Shown here: piece after piece, positions 36,495-48,709 of the stretch | How the letters are laid out: each line of letters opens with the position of its first letter | Numbering within the stretch: position 1 is the stretch's first letter | NCBI RefSeq assembly: GCF_010389155.1 | Contig: NC_057765.1 | Span: forward strand, 6,200,001-6,264,000 | From: Erigeron canadensis | Taxonomy: Eukaryota > Streptophyta > Magnoliopsida > Asterales > Asteraceae | Direction: 5' to 3' | DNA length: 64,000 nucleotides | Notes under the pieces: generated by a model | The model's input: the letters and a program-made list of their open reading frames with translations, nothing else | The model's database searches: none | What the model was told of the DNA's origin: nothing | Program-made: the position numbers and the translations under genes

Positions 36495-39134
36495 CTACCA
36501 CACAAATATATACATAAGACCCCCTCGACTTATTATTTCTATTTATTTCTGATATTAATATTTCAGCATATTATACACATCAGATTGAAATTAAATTAAT
36601 CGTTAGATTTGCTTCAGATTAAATTAGTGATTTATGAAAAACTATGAAACACATAAAGTAACTATTCTAGATTTCTAGTTATGTGTTGATCAATAATAGG
36701 GGTGGTGATCTTGCTACATTCATCCTTAAATGGGTTGATTTGGGTCATGTTGTATAATCTAATGGATCAAATTGGTTAAGAGCTAATAGGAAACAGGGAA
36801 AAAGTGAGCTAATAAACACCTGCTTTGACCTCTTCCTTAACTGACCATTTTACGTCATACAGTAAGTTATTTAATATGTTATTCATGGGAACATAGTGTT
36901 GTCTCATTAGTCCTTTTAACACTTAACTGAAAGGCAGTAGTAAACCGTTGTCTATCAATAAGTATTATAAATACTATATACAAATCCTTACATGCCACAG
37001 ATTAGGTAAGAAGTCTGAAATAAAGTAAATAAAACAAAACAGTATGGTTACATTTGCTGATGTGATGGCACGTCAGACAAGATTCAGATTGGCTAACATG
37101 GCACACTAATAGCTAGCTAAATGATCAAGTTAACTTTAAATCATACCATTTTCACATACGATAAGCCATAAAACATGTATAGTTACTGAATTAAACTTAC
37201 CTTATAAGACCATATTGATGTATCTGCTTGAACATAGCAAAATTATAATAGAAAAGAGGTTAGAACTTACAAGTTACAACAGTTGTATGTGTGCATATTC
37301 TCTTACCATGTATATGACATGGGTATTACATATCTAATTGTAAAAGACTCCTCTCACGTTGGATCTCTTGAGATTGATTCAGAACTCCGTTGTCAATTTG
37401 TCATGTAACAACAATGTGTTAGGACCTGGTTAGGTGGCAAAATGGACAGATTGGGTAATGAATTTAACATGTTAGAAGGCATTCGGCTGGGTTGTGCTAA
37501 TAGGCAAATACTAATGTCTCGCTAAATATTTTAAAGAAGTTGTTAGGTATTATCGGAAAAAACTATAATATTACAACTATCATCTAAGTTTTTAAATATA
37601 TTGTTTTAGGCGGTTATATGCATTATAAACACTTTGGGCAACTCTCGATCCATCTGGCATGTTCTCATTTAGCTGTTAAAATATATTTCTGTTACTGTTT
37701 GAGATAATAATTCAAATTGAATCATTTATTCCTAAATAAGTCAGACTTCCTACCCGGTAAGCATTCAGGATTACTCAGTTTGGTGAAAAATTTGGTTTTG
37801 ATCATGATCTTTATTTCTACAAATTGAAGTAATTTGATTTAAACAAATCCAAAATTTCAAATCGAACCTTACAACAATAGAACAAATAGGAAGTGCTCTC
37901 TATTTTGTAATGACATACATCTCAACTTCACTCCCTTTATTAATTTCCAGTGATCGGATTTTGACTGATGTTCATGGTGTATGAAATTCAATTGATGCTG
38001 ACACAAAGGACTTTGCAACTTGCTGTTACCATTCCACAAGCCGAGGTTTGATTTCATTTATTTTGCTAGCATGTGCCATGCAGTAGTACTTCCATGTTTC
38101 TCAATTCATGTCATCAGTCTCTTTGATCATCATTTTTAGTTACTTGAGTAGCTAGTTCTAGAAATGTCTTAAATATGTGCTTCCACCAATAGGAACATTG
38201 ATTAGTCTTGACTTAACCGTATGGAGAATCTCCATTCTCCAAAGCTCTTTAATTGATTTGCCGATTCTTTCTGTATATGTATTTTATCGTCGTAGAAATA
38301 TATCTTTTACTTTAAGAACCCAAATCTTCGCTACTTGCTGATCATTGAAGTAAAGCTGTACAGAAGTCGGCACATACACTGCATGTTATGAATATGTCTT
38401 AAAACACAAGTTTACTTATGTGATTCATGTTAACTACAGAATTGGTCAACCACTTTGTCTTATAACAATCCTATAACATCTGGTTGCCAAAAGTCAACAA
38501 CTCAATCTATGGACTCTATATCTCCTTGAAAGTCAAAGTATGACTAAACAGTACTTTCTAAGGAAAGGTGTAACCGTCCATGCCTTACGGATATGGTCAT
38601 CAATTAGCTCTAAATGGAGAAATATATGCAATAAAAGTGAATACTATATTAGATATCCATATTAAAACAATGATCTACTCTAAAGTCTTGAAAATGAAGG
38701 TAAAAAATTGTTTGCTTTTTCATCAACATACAAGCCACTAATTTTAGGTACCATGAAGTTAATGATGATTCTGCTTTTATAAGCATTTGTATAATGTCTT
38801 CCAACAAGCTCGGTTATAAGACACCAGCTCCACAAATGTGCTCTTTAAAATGACATGTAGAGACATAAACCTATTAAATCAGTGTTTTTAAGTGTTCTTA
38901 ACAAGAAACATTATCTCATAATTAGTGAAAATAACAATTAATTGCAAATTTTATATAGTCATCTTAATATACAAGGTGGTACCCTAAATTAGTGATTAAA
39001 CACATCCGTGTCCAGGATTGACCTGAGACCTCCTAGAGCCAAATTTATAGGCAAATGAAATGGAACTCTATTAACTCAGAATTTTCAACATAAGTTGTTG
39101 AAACACGCATAAATAATTGTATAATGCATCATGT
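36495..39134. other. AT-rich intergenic region without a recognisable gene
   Basis: I looked for exons on both strands and found no convincing frame; the longest open frames have no recognisable motif. No clear transposon termini were found either. Confidence 0.45.
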
Positions 39135-39150
39135 ATAGTGTATGTCCTTT

Positions 39151-39327
39151 TTAAAAAAAAGTTAGTTTCGATTCCGACGTGCTGGAGACAATTTTAACTA
39201 GCAAATTGCTGGACCTCCAACCCCTTCATGGAAAATACACCCGAGACTTTGAAAAAACTCACCTCCGGGGCCCATCTAATGAATTTAGAAGGTATCATTG
39301 GCTAACCCACTTAAGTGGAGTTGGTTA
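39151..39327 (+). mobile_element. Short SINE-like retroposon, second family
   Basis: Flanked by an exact 16-bp duplication ATAGTGTATGTCCTTT (39135-39150, 39328-39343). After an A-rich start it has a box B-like GTTTCGATTCCG at 39172-39183 but no clear box A, so it appears 5'-truncated. The body includes ACCTCCGGGGCCCATCTAAT. It has no coding capacity. Confidence 0.75.
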
Positions 39328-39685
39328 ATAGTGTATGTCCTTTAATTTCTTATCATAGGAACAGAATTCCACACGTACAATATATGAATATTGGTGACTA
39401 TTGTATCTAATATTAACTTTCAAAAGACTTGCCAAAATCCAAAGATAACTTTTCATGTTTTACAAGCATAATATTACTTGTTTTGGTATACAATATAAAA
39501 TACGATTACGTATGCATGTAATTCATTCTCAATTTTGTGAATTAATTTAAGATATACAGTTCCATTTGATGCAATTGCTTGATATCCAATCTAATCATCT
39601 ATAAGTAGACCAACATGAATCTTTCAATCCTCATAATAAGTTCTCATTAAGCTCTTCAAACAACCCCTGAAAGTTATTCCAAAAA

Positions 39686-40222
39686 ATGGACAATCAAGAT
39701 TTTCAAAAGAACCAAACCCCATTTTCTGTTCTTAAAGGAGAAGAGTTTTCTATCAGCAAGATACTCGCAAGAGAATCATCCGTCGGGCAATCATCACGTA
39801 TATACTATCAAAACACCACAAATGAAGGCGTTCCCTTTAAATGGGAGATGCAGCCGGGAACAGCCAAGAATCCGCCACTAGCAGAGGTTATTCCGCCACC
39901 TACACCACCACCTGCCATTCAAAGCTTAGACCTTCCTCTCCCTAAACATGTCAATGATGGTTCAAAAGATCTAATGTTTTGGAGGTTTTGGTCTTGGAAG
40001 AGGTTAAGCAAGAACTTTAGGTTACAAAAAGAGGATAAACAAAGATGTTGCACGAGGTTTAATAAGCATGTAACTTACTCCGATGGAGATTCGGATGCTG
40101 AGTTCGTAGGTTGGGTTCGTCATGATTCAAGTTCTTCCTCCGTCTCATCTTCGTCATCTTTAGGCAGCTATACCGAAAGGTTCACAAGAGGGGCTTTTCT
40201 TTGCAGTCCTTGGCGGACATGA
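39686..40222 (+). CDS. DUF688-type plant protein
   Basis: Single-exon frame of 178 residues beginning MDNQDFQKNQTPFSVLKGEE. The diagnostic motif GVPFKWEMQPGTAKNPP (about residues 48-64), followed by a Pro-rich stretch IPPPTPPPAIQSLDLPLP, is the signature of the plant DUF688 family. Later parts have an aromatic patch (MFWRFWSWKRLSKNF), an acidic segment SDGDSDAEFVG, and a long Ser run near the C-terminus, ending FLCSPWRT. A TATA-like CTATAAGTAG lies at about 39600-39609. The function of the family is unknown to me. The start is the first ATG of the frame, following AAAA. Confidence 0.85.
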   Translation: MDNQDFQKNQTPFSVLKGEEFSISKILARESSVGQSSRIYYQNTTNEGVPFKWEMQPGTAKNPPLAEVIPPPTPPPAIQSLDLPLPKHVNDGSKDLMFWRFWSWKRLSKNFRLQKEDKQRCCTRFNKHVTYSDGDSDAEFVGWVRHDSSSSSVSSSSSLGSYTERFTRGAFLCSPWRT

Positions 40223-40904
40223 GGGAAAATTTACAAGGCATCTCTTCATTTCTTAAAAAATTCCTTTTAAAAGCCAAAAAGCTTGAATTACGTCCAATAT
40301 TAAGCGAGTTTGCTCAAACGAATCTTTAGATATTGATCAAATTCGTTTCTTAAAATTTACTGACTTTGTGTAATTTAATTAATCTATTATATTTGTATGT
40401 GTTAGAATTATGATTGTCCATCCAATTTGTCATATTTTTTTAAACGGCTAATTAATATGGGATTCCCTCAAGTTTTCCTAACTTGATTAGTCAAGATCTT
40501 CCAACTTGACTAGTCAAGTTGGGAGAACTTAAGGGAACCCCCTCCCGTTTAATATTCATTGTTAGTATTTGTTATTTTTCCAAATTACTACTTAAATACC
40601 ATTGACCTCTAAAAAGCAAAACCTTCTTGGGACTTTCTAACATGAACCTGGTTAAGACAACATAGTCTATATCTTCTGTTGTAATATTCGATCCTTACCT
40701 GTAAAATAAATAAATAAATAAATTTGTATTACTCGTTTCGATTCACAACATAAATGAGTGGATTTTGTTCCCAAAATGGACTGCAAACAAGTTGTACCTC
40801 GTGTAGTCGTGTGGACTGAAAAAGTACATGTGGGCTTAGGCATCTGCCAAACCTTCAATTCTTTCTGACTCTTCCTCGTTGCCACATCAGTTTTTCTCTC
40901 TCCT
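40223..40904. other. 3' flank of the DUF688 gene
   Basis: AT-rich 3' UTR and spacer. An inverted pair CAAGTT...CTTGACTAGTCAAGTTGG occurs near 40470-40530. No gene is seen. Confidence 0.4.
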
Positions 40905-42780
40905 TAAAACACCTCTTCCTACTTACTACCAACCCTACCTCTTCCTCATCTCTTCCTCAACTTTTATTTAATCTTATTTTGTATTTATCTTAAAATAACA
41001 TAAACTTAATTTTATTAAAAAAACATTACATTAATAAAAATAAAACACATTACAACTAAATTTGAAACAAATTACATAATTCGAACATTTTAATTAAAAT
41101 TAAAACTAGATAAAATGAAAACATTACAACTAAAATTAAAACAACACAATTAAAATGAAAACTACATTATTAAAACTACGTAAAGCTACTCGTCGTCTTC
41201 ATCGTCTTCTTCGTCATCCTCGGCATCGGCATAAAACTTGCTCCCCCACTTTTTGCAAGTGCTTTCGATATGACATGTGCGCTTTCAAATCTTTCCTCGA
41301 CAAACCCGTTGGAATCGGTTGGCCAAAAACTTCATGGCATCCCTAATATGTGCCTCTTCTAAAGCTTCTTGTTGCATTCGAACATATGCAATAATACTTT
41401 GGGCCGCTTCCGAACCCGACGACCGGTTAGATGTTGCATCAGATGAACTAGATAACCTACGACTTACGTTGCGACCCACTGGTCGCCTAATCGGGTCCTC
41501 GTCAAATAACCCTTCAAACGAGGGTCCCATTTGATTTGGGGTCGCACCACGTGGTGAAACATAGGCAGTCAAATCTACTGTCGGAGCCGGTGGCTTACTC
41601 GTCAAGGCATTGTCGTTCCAAAAGTTGACCACCTTTTTAAGATGGTCCCAACACTTCTGGTAATGCCAATGTTTCTCTCCCATTTGTTTCTTGTATAAGT
41701 CTATGACCGCTTGGGACACCTGTTGGTCATCCGCCCCGCTTTGTCGGACGTGCTCGGTAACCTTCTTGTACGCCGCGCCAAATTCCTTAACCGCCTTTTT
41801 AATCTTGCTCCATTTGCCATGAATTTGGCTTTTGGTACGAGAGCCGTATCTCGTCTCCTTGTTAAACATCGCTAACACTTTATTCCAAAAAATGGCATGT
41901 GTTTGACTTGTACCCACGATCGAGTCCTCCGAATAATGCACCCAACATTTCGCCAACAACTCCGCATCATCATCCTCCCAATTTCTTTTCTCGGTCGGTT
42001 GTTTGCCCCCCTTCTCCGGCCCGCTATTTGAACTTCTTCTACTTCATCATCAGCTGATGCGACGCTACCCGCCTCGGGTGCATTTTGAGGGTTATGTTGT
42101 TGTTGTTGATATTCAAAAGTCATTTGAGCTTGAGCTAACGCCATCCTTTGAGCCTTGTTCCAATTGTGACTCATAATTGGGTTGTAGTTCATGGTATTAT
42201 AAAATGGTTGTGAATATGGGTTAACGACATAATTTGCCGGAGGACCCATAGGGGGCGGATTGGAGGCGCCTGAAAGGTGGCTCGTTTGGCTTTGATTGGT
42301 TGATGACATTGCCAGTTGCGGGTAATCGAGAATTTGTTGCCACATATCTTGAAAGGGTTGATTTTGGTTTGCGTTTTAGTTATTTCGAGGCGTGATTAGG
42401 TGAAGATTAAGAAAGGATTTGAAAGAGTATATGTGTGTGTATATTGTTTGAAAGAATAATGTGTTTGTGTGTTTGAAAGAGTGGGTAGTGTTGTTTAAAT
42501 AAAAGGTATAAAAAAAAATTTTTAAAAAAAAGTTAAAGAAACAAACGGCTAGTTTGTTTAAAAGTTAAAAAAAAAAAAAAAAAAGGTTTTTGTTTTTGTT
42601 TCCGTTAGCTTTCGGCCCACATGGACCCCACCTCACTCTTCTTGGCTCGGCGCTACAAGGAAGAGAATGCTAGGAAGAGCAACCACGCCGAGTCCATGCC
42701 AACGCGGGAAGGATGAAGACGAGCGAGGAAGAGTTTTCAAGATGGTTGGCACCGTCCTTATGGAGCATTAAACATCTCTT
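40905..42780 (-). mobile_element. PIF/Harbinger-type element, transposase lacking
   Basis: The body contains the MYB/SANT-like accessory protein gene typical of Harbinger elements (41285-42345), and the flanks have matching pyrimidine/purine-rich style (CACCTCTTCCTACTTACTAC on the left, GAGGAAGAGTTTTC on the right). No DDE transposase frame is present. Exact termini and the expected 3-bp duplication were not identified. Confidence 0.55.
41285..42345 (-). pseudogene. Frameshifted Harbinger ORF1: MYB/SANT-like protein with NAM-associated C-terminal domain
   Basis: Two overlapping minus-strand frames. The first (from 42345) starts MWQQILDYPQLAMSSTNQSQ, is Gln/Asn/Pro-rich and ends an acidic segment ASADDEVEEVQIAGRRR. 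The second supplies the SANT-like domain (WEDDDAELLAKCWVHYSED, then FWNKVLAMFNKETRYGSRTK) and the C-terminal part with WHYQKCWDHLKKVVNFWND and SGSEAAQSIIAYVRMQQEAL. They are out of phase by one base at a six-G run (about 42007-42012), read on the minus strand. Proteins of this kind help Harbinger transposase bind DNA and enter the nucleus. The frameshift could be real or a sequencing error in the homopolymer. Confidence 0.7.
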
Positions 42781-44330
42781 AGTGGAGCCTTACAAGTCAT
42801 TAGGTTAGCTTAATATTTCACAGGAATACGATAAACCTTTCGAATGAAATTGTGAATAATGCCGAAAACTAATTCAGCTCGAAAAGTGATGTTATGAGAA
42901 AATTAGCTAACTAAACGCTATTGGCAAAAAGGTGCTCGATACGTTTAAACAAATTAATGCAAATCTAGCCTCTTTTAAAAAAGTCGAAAAGATAAAATCG
43001 GAAAAGGGGCAATCCGATAGGATCATGAAAAACAAGCTTATCCTTCAAACAATACCACATTTTTGTTTAGATTACTTTAATAACTTAGTAAGTACTCCGG
43101 AAGGTGATAGACACTAATGACAAAAAGGTGTTCGAGACGTATGAGCATAAAGTTCAGTTAATTTGGGATTATCCGCTTGGAAGATGCTTGTGGTGAAGAT
43201 CAGAGTTTTATCTGTTGCATCAGTGATTTTTTGATGATTGGATATTGTTTAGAAGTAAAATATAATTTTCATGAAAATTTAAGAAGCATAAAGTTCAGAT
43301 CCACGTTGGTGTCAATATTTTGACCTCCAGTATTTTGCTTGTTTATATAATATATTTCTATAGTTAAATAAAAAACCCTAATTAAAAAGATATGACAAAG
43401 AAAGTTAAAATTCGGGAAATGGACATTCAAAGTGGTGAAGATCATGTAGTACAAGTTTATCCTTCAGATAATAAGGCCCATTTCTTATAGGGTAAATTGC
43501 ACAAAAAGATATTTAATTTTGTTGATTTTTAATATTAAGGTATCATATTTTTTCTATCCATCTTTTAAAAAATTAAGAATAAAACTTTTTTTTTTGACGT
43601 TTTTAATCGTGTTTTCGTTAATTTTCGTACATAGCTATAAAAGTGATATTCTAGTTATACAGATACCCAACATTTATATTGAAGACTTGACTTTTCAGCC
43701 AAAATGACTTTTCGGAAGTCCGTGAATAAAGTAAAATGTTTTGACAAATCAGTCAGATCTCGATGATATCTGAGCAAATAACTTGTTAGATTGTTTGAAA
43801 TGTGTTATGTAACGGTTTATTTAGTCGTTTTGTATCAAAAATTAAAAAAGAGATTAGCGGTCCCAGATGGCAAATCTTTACCCATTTAAAACGGGAGACT
43901 GAAATTAATAGGAACAAAAAAATAACACTACGAAGAATACTCAGATGGTGTCAAAAGTCACAGGATCTAGAAATAATATTAAGAAAATAATTTTCAGACG
44001 CACAACGGATAAAACTATACTAATAAACGGGGAAAAAAATGAGGGGGTCGGGGCCCCTATGGCTACCAACAAAGCTTCGCCCTTGATGATACGAAAACTT
44101 AACGGAAATCATGCTTAAAAATGTTTAAAAAATGTTTGTTTTTTACTTTTTGAAAAGTTGGATACTTTTTATTGATAAAAAAAAAATTGAGTACTTGAAA
44201 TTTAAAAATCAATAAAGTTTGAATACTTTTATGTGCAATTTACTCTTTCTTATAAGTTATGAAACAGGAATAACGTTTAGTCTTAAATTAATTGTCTAAA
44301 TGATGTAATTTAAGGTATTCAGTTTTTCTA
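42781..44330. other. AT-rich region, no recognisable gene
   Basis: Short frames such as 42932-43117 (starting MLDTFKQINANLASFKKVEK) have no family motif that I recognise. Several T/A runs and transposon-like phrases (GTAAATTGCACAAAAAG near 43492 and GTGCAATTTACTC near 44233, inverted) suggest a decayed element between about 43490 and 44245. Confidence 0.4.
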
Positions 44331-44575
44331 ATGGTTTCTACTACTATTGTGGCCGGTTACATCATGATCCATGGTGCCCTCGTGGCCTATGGTGGATCCT
44401 TCCACGAGCTAGAGGAGGTTCGATGGTTTGATGGTAGCGTTCGGCATATAAAATGCGTTATATATATGTTACTTTCCAGGTTATTACTTCCGCAAATGTT
44501 TGTTGTTGCGACAAATATTATCAGTGCCTTAAGTTAAGTAGCTTGCTAAAATCTTGTACTGCCAGTACGTATTTG

Positions 44576-44750
44576 GGATACTTAGCGAACCCTTTTTGGA
44601 AATATGTTTTTTCCTGTTGTCCACAAAATGGCGAACCCTTTTTGGAAATATGTTTTTTCCTATTGTCCACAAAATGATATCCATTACAGTTATGCTTTGA
44701 TCCATCCGTACAAATGATTCATTTCAAGATACCCAATGATTCATTTCAAG
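44576..44750. repeat. Two adjacent tandem duplications (48 bp and about 27 bp)
   Basis: GCGAACCCTTTTTGGAAATA and the following TGTTTTTTCCT(G/A)TTGTCCAC occur twice from 44585 and 44632 with one difference. AATGATTCATTTCAAGATA occurs twice from about 44714 and 44737. Confidence 0.85.
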
Positions 44751-44903
44751 ATATGATAAATAATAGAAAGAATTCATGGAATTATGGACTCGAACATATA
44801 TATACGATTTTCGCAAGTTTCTAATCCTAACATGTGGCAGTGTACAATATTAGACCAACGACGAATTCAAAACTTATGGGGCCTATCTATTGCATCTCTC
44901 GTA

Positions 44904-45207
44904 TCTATATTATTATATAAAAGTTATACATCATTGTTCAAAAGGATATTTAAATGATCATTCTACCCCAATGAATTAATTTACACTACTCCTCGCCATC
45001 ACCACCATAACACTGCCGCATTCTAAGGGTTTTTTTTCATATTCCAAAATTTGTTTACCACCACCTTTAAATCAGTTATATTTACAATAACCTACACCAT
45101 TCGACTCTCTTACAACCAACACCAGTCGTTATCATTACCACCCATCACCAACCCCACTAGACCATTTTGACAATCACCGTTGCTGCATTGCACGAGTAAC
45201 ATGCTAG
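44904..45207 (+). mobile_element. Short non-autonomous Helitron
   Basis: Starts TCTATATTATTATATAAAAG after a host A (44903) and ends ATGCTAG before a host T (45208). A stem can form between GTTGCT and GAGTAAC near 45178-45200. It is rich in CACCACC on the right. No coding frame. Confidence 0.6.
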
Positions 45208-45490
45208 TTTATCACAAGTACTTTTGTATTCTTATCACCCGCCCCAATGCTTTAATCTAAAACTGACTTTTGATATCTCGAGATACTTACTAACTGAGCT
45301 CTTAAAAATAATATTTATAGAATGAAAAAAAAATAACAATAATATCGTGGGTTTTTTTCCCTTACTACAATGGCAAAGTCAATTAAGAAAATTTTCGTAG
45401 ATTAGTGGATAAGATTTAAGAGTATTTATGAAAAACAATAATGATAGCCTTAAGGGTATTACTAACAACTTATTACATGTTTAAAAACTG

Positions 45491-45662
45491 AGGAAATGTT
45501 AGGTAAAGCATGCAGTACCTATCTTAGGTAAAGCAAGGGAGATTATATAAAATTCAGGGGGTGTTATGTATGTTTATCAAATTCAAAGGTTTAACTTGTA
45601 ACTTTTTTTAAAGTGGCAGTACCTAAGCAAGTAAAGTCTGCAGTACATATCATTTTCCTTTA
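45491..45662. repeat. Dispersed repeat, copy 1 (paired with 57073-57272)
   Basis: Shared phrases in order: TAGGTAAAGCATGCAGTACC, then TTATATAAAATTCAGGGGG, TGTATGTTTATCAAATT, and GCAGTACCTAAG...GTAAA. The ends are partly inverted (GGTACTGC / GCAGTACC). Probably a MITE. Confidence 0.65.
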
Positions 45663-45796
45663 AAAACTTTTACATTATATATTAAAAACTGTCCCCTAAA
45701 TTTTCTAACAGCAAGATACAAATCAGCCAATTTGTTTTTTTGAACAGCACATAATGGTCATCTTAGTCTTTAGTAGATTTTCATTTTAAGAGTAAG

Positions 45797-45990
45797 AGTA
45801 ATGATTAATTCTCTTAAGTTATTCGCCTACAAACCCCCCCCCCCCCCCCCCCCCGAATTAATAGAATTGTGACATGTGAAAAATCAGGGGGTGATATTGG
45901 AAAAGAGAATTAGTGATATCCACATGTCACCATCTAAAGCTATTAGGAGAATTTTTAGACTAATTTGTTAGGAGAATAAATCATTTTCCT
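45797..45990. repeat. MITE-like element with a 21-C homopolymer
   Basis: Inverted ends GTAATGATTAATTCTCTTAA (left) and AAAATGATTTATTCTCCTAA (reverse complement of the right) match the family at 1772-1965. An uninterrupted run of 21 C lies at 45834-45854. Confidence 0.5.
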
Positions 45991-47680
45991 TGGAGTAATT
46001 CAATTTGTAATAAGTTTATATTTAAATGTTTTGTTAAATTGAGTTTATAAGACCGTAATTAAAATGTATTAAATAATTATATATTTACCATATAATTTAA
46101 GAGTATATTTTGATATAAAAAGTATAATTTTTGTATACACGTAAACTGCATTTAATATTTTTTATATTTAACTATCCCGTCCTTAACTGAAAGCAAACAG
46201 TTTTTTTTTTGGCTAACTAATCGAATGAACAACCCCTCTATTAGCTAGTCAGATTGGAGTGTTTTTAACCAAAAGGCTTCCTCAGTAAGAAACTATAAGT
46301 CTAAGCAAGAGACTTTACTTTCTAGTTTCTACACTTTGTTCTGTGATTTTTTCTGGTTCAACTTCTGTACCCAATATTTAGCATCTTGCTAGTTTGCATA
46401 TCAATTAAAAAATATTCTAATCATCTACGGAGTATTACTTTTAACTTTGATGGCATAACAATATAAATGAACATTATTTATATTTAAGAGTATGTTGATA
46501 AACAATAACTTTATTATTATCTATTAATAATTAACATTAACATGTGTCTTAGAACACAAGCTAGACAAATCTTTTAATAATATTCAAGTCTAGAGTCTAG
46601 TAATATAGTCATCCAAAAAAAAATATTAAGAATTACATATACAAGGTTAAAAAGGAAAAATAGGTTAGAATGCACATGCATATGGGATTACTGGATTAGT
46701 AAAATGGGAATAGCTTTCCACTTGGAGCCATATATATCAATGTAGTTCTACACGCATCGACCACTACATACAAAACATTTCTTTTATTGATCGTTTTCTA
46801 TTATTACTTTATGTAAATATATATTCTATTTGTTATTGTTAATTTGTCCATCTTCGACAGAATATCATGAGTCATCTAAACCGCTAAGTCAAAGACATAA
46901 TGATTTCATCGTTTCTTTACGGTTTGTTGATATGTGGTTGGTAATTTGTAAATTTGTGTCTTTAGTATAATAAAAAATAATGACATATAGATGTATTTTA
47001 GAACATCTGAAATAATTGAAAAATAATGACATACGGTTTTCTAAAACGAATAATAGTGGTACGTTTCATTTATCATTTTTTTTTAAAATTAATGAAACGC
47101 ATCTTTACCTTACAATTGTTTGGACTTGATTATTAGAAACTCGTATTTGAATGTTTTATATTGTATTCGTGACAATCATCATCATCATATTTTATAAACG
47201 AGTCTTCCGTTTTATTCAATGACTCATATTGTCTTCATTATATAACTTAACCTCACAACTTGCCTTTACCTTTGATCAATTATTTTTACAATGATGTTAG
47301 GAACTTGTGACCGAAAAGCCAAAGAGGTAGTGGTCGTAAAGAATGTTTTATTATATTAAAACACAATTGCTCTAATTATCTATCGATCAATCATAGCTCT
47401 CAATTTTTTATAAAGTTGACTTTTGTTTTCATTTTGTCTTCAATTTATATTTTTTATAAACTATTTAACATTTTAGATACATATAATCTTATATATATAT
47501 ATATAAAAGTTGTGAGAATGAAATCAATGCTAATTATTTAGAGAATTAATTAGGGTTTTTATTATTTTTACTTATAATTTATGATGGGGCTTTATGATTT
47601 TAATTGGGTTTCTAATTATTATACTTGAGGGTTTGTGATTATTACTGCAATATATGTATGTATATTAATAGTTTATTTAA
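45991..47680. other. AT-rich region without a recognisable gene
   Basis: No exon-like frames on either strand. Short AT microsatellites near 47492-47504. Nothing else supported. Confidence 0.4.
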
Positions 47681-48442
47681 GGGTAAATTACAAAAGTCAT
47701 ATCTGATATTTGTTCGAAATTACACTAGTCATACCTACAATTTAAAAATTACACGAGTTATACCCACTGTTGTCAAAAACTTACACCAACCATACCTATT
47801 GCTGACGGTCGTCTATTTGATCGTTAAGTCAAATCACGTGTCATGCATGTGAGGTATCAAAACTGTAATTTCGTGGATACTTTAGGTATTATTCTTATAA
47901 TTCACTATAAAAATAATTATTAAGAATTTGAGATTTTTTTTTTTTGAACAGCAGTGGTGATTGGACTCAGCGGTATGCCTCTTCATTGTCCGGTAGAGAT
48001 CGACCAAGTCACTGGCACAGTCAATCCGAGGGCATGACTGGCGGTGGAAGTCCCACTACCGTTCTGGAGGAAACCAACTAAATGCTATAGAAAACGGCCA
48101 TGCCCCACCTCATTAGCAAGGACTTCCCAATATGCCTTTCAAAGATTTTGAACCCATGACCAATATTTGGCTGAAAGACATAAGGGATATTAAATGTCCA
48201 GTTTGGCTAAATCCCAAGGACTTAAAGTTTTATTTATACTTTCATTTATTAACTTGGGTAGATATGACATTTATTATGAAACAATAATATTTATAATTAA
48301 AAGTATATCGAGAAAAATAGTTGATACAAGAATTCATTTATTATTAAACATGTCATTATTATTTTCTTATATGGTTCTCATCCTTGCTAGATGACCAGTG
48401 TAGTTTCGAACAAACATCAGGTATGATTTTTGTAATTTACCC
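47681..48442. mobile_element. Mutator-like TIR element
   Basis: TIRs start GGGTAAATTACAAAAGTCAT on the left and GGGTAAATTACAAAAATCAT on the reverse complement of the right, and remain similar for about 55 bp. Flanks TTTATTTAA (47672-47680) and ATTATTTAA (48443-48451) match at 8 of 9 bases, as expected for a MULE. No transposase. A SINE-like insertion lies inside. Confidence 0.75.
47936..48200 (-). mobile_element. SINE-like insertion inside the TIR element
   Basis: On the minus strand a tRNA-like head (TTTCAGCCAAATATTGG, then GGGTTCAAAATC as box B) is followed by a body and an A-run (12 T on the plus strand at about 47936-47948). A target duplication was not resolved. Confidence 0.45.
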
Positions 48443-48709
48443 ATTATTTAATGAATGAATGTTTGAGCTTCCATAATACCTACGAGTATTGAAATCAATG
48501 TTGAAGCTAAAATTATCATCCTTATTTATGATTTTTGTGAGATGGTTTAATAAACTCGATTTTTAAGCACTAATCATTACAGGTTAACTTCTTCATCTTC
48601 CATTATATTATAGAGCTGTATCAAATATCAAATGGAGTAACTTAGGTCCTTTGTCAATCAATTTATAAGATAGTTTTTTAGCTATTGTGTTTTTATTGGT
48701 TGATCTCAG

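Noticed and set aside
42932..43117. 61-residue Lys-rich open frame
   Set aside because: No homologous motif, no splice context and no conserved neighbours; could not be supported as a gene.
44331..44537. 68-residue open frame starting MVSTTIVAGYIMIHGALVAY
   Set aside because: The first 40 residues look somewhat protein-like, but no family was recognised and the frame dissolves into AT-rich sequence and tandem duplications.
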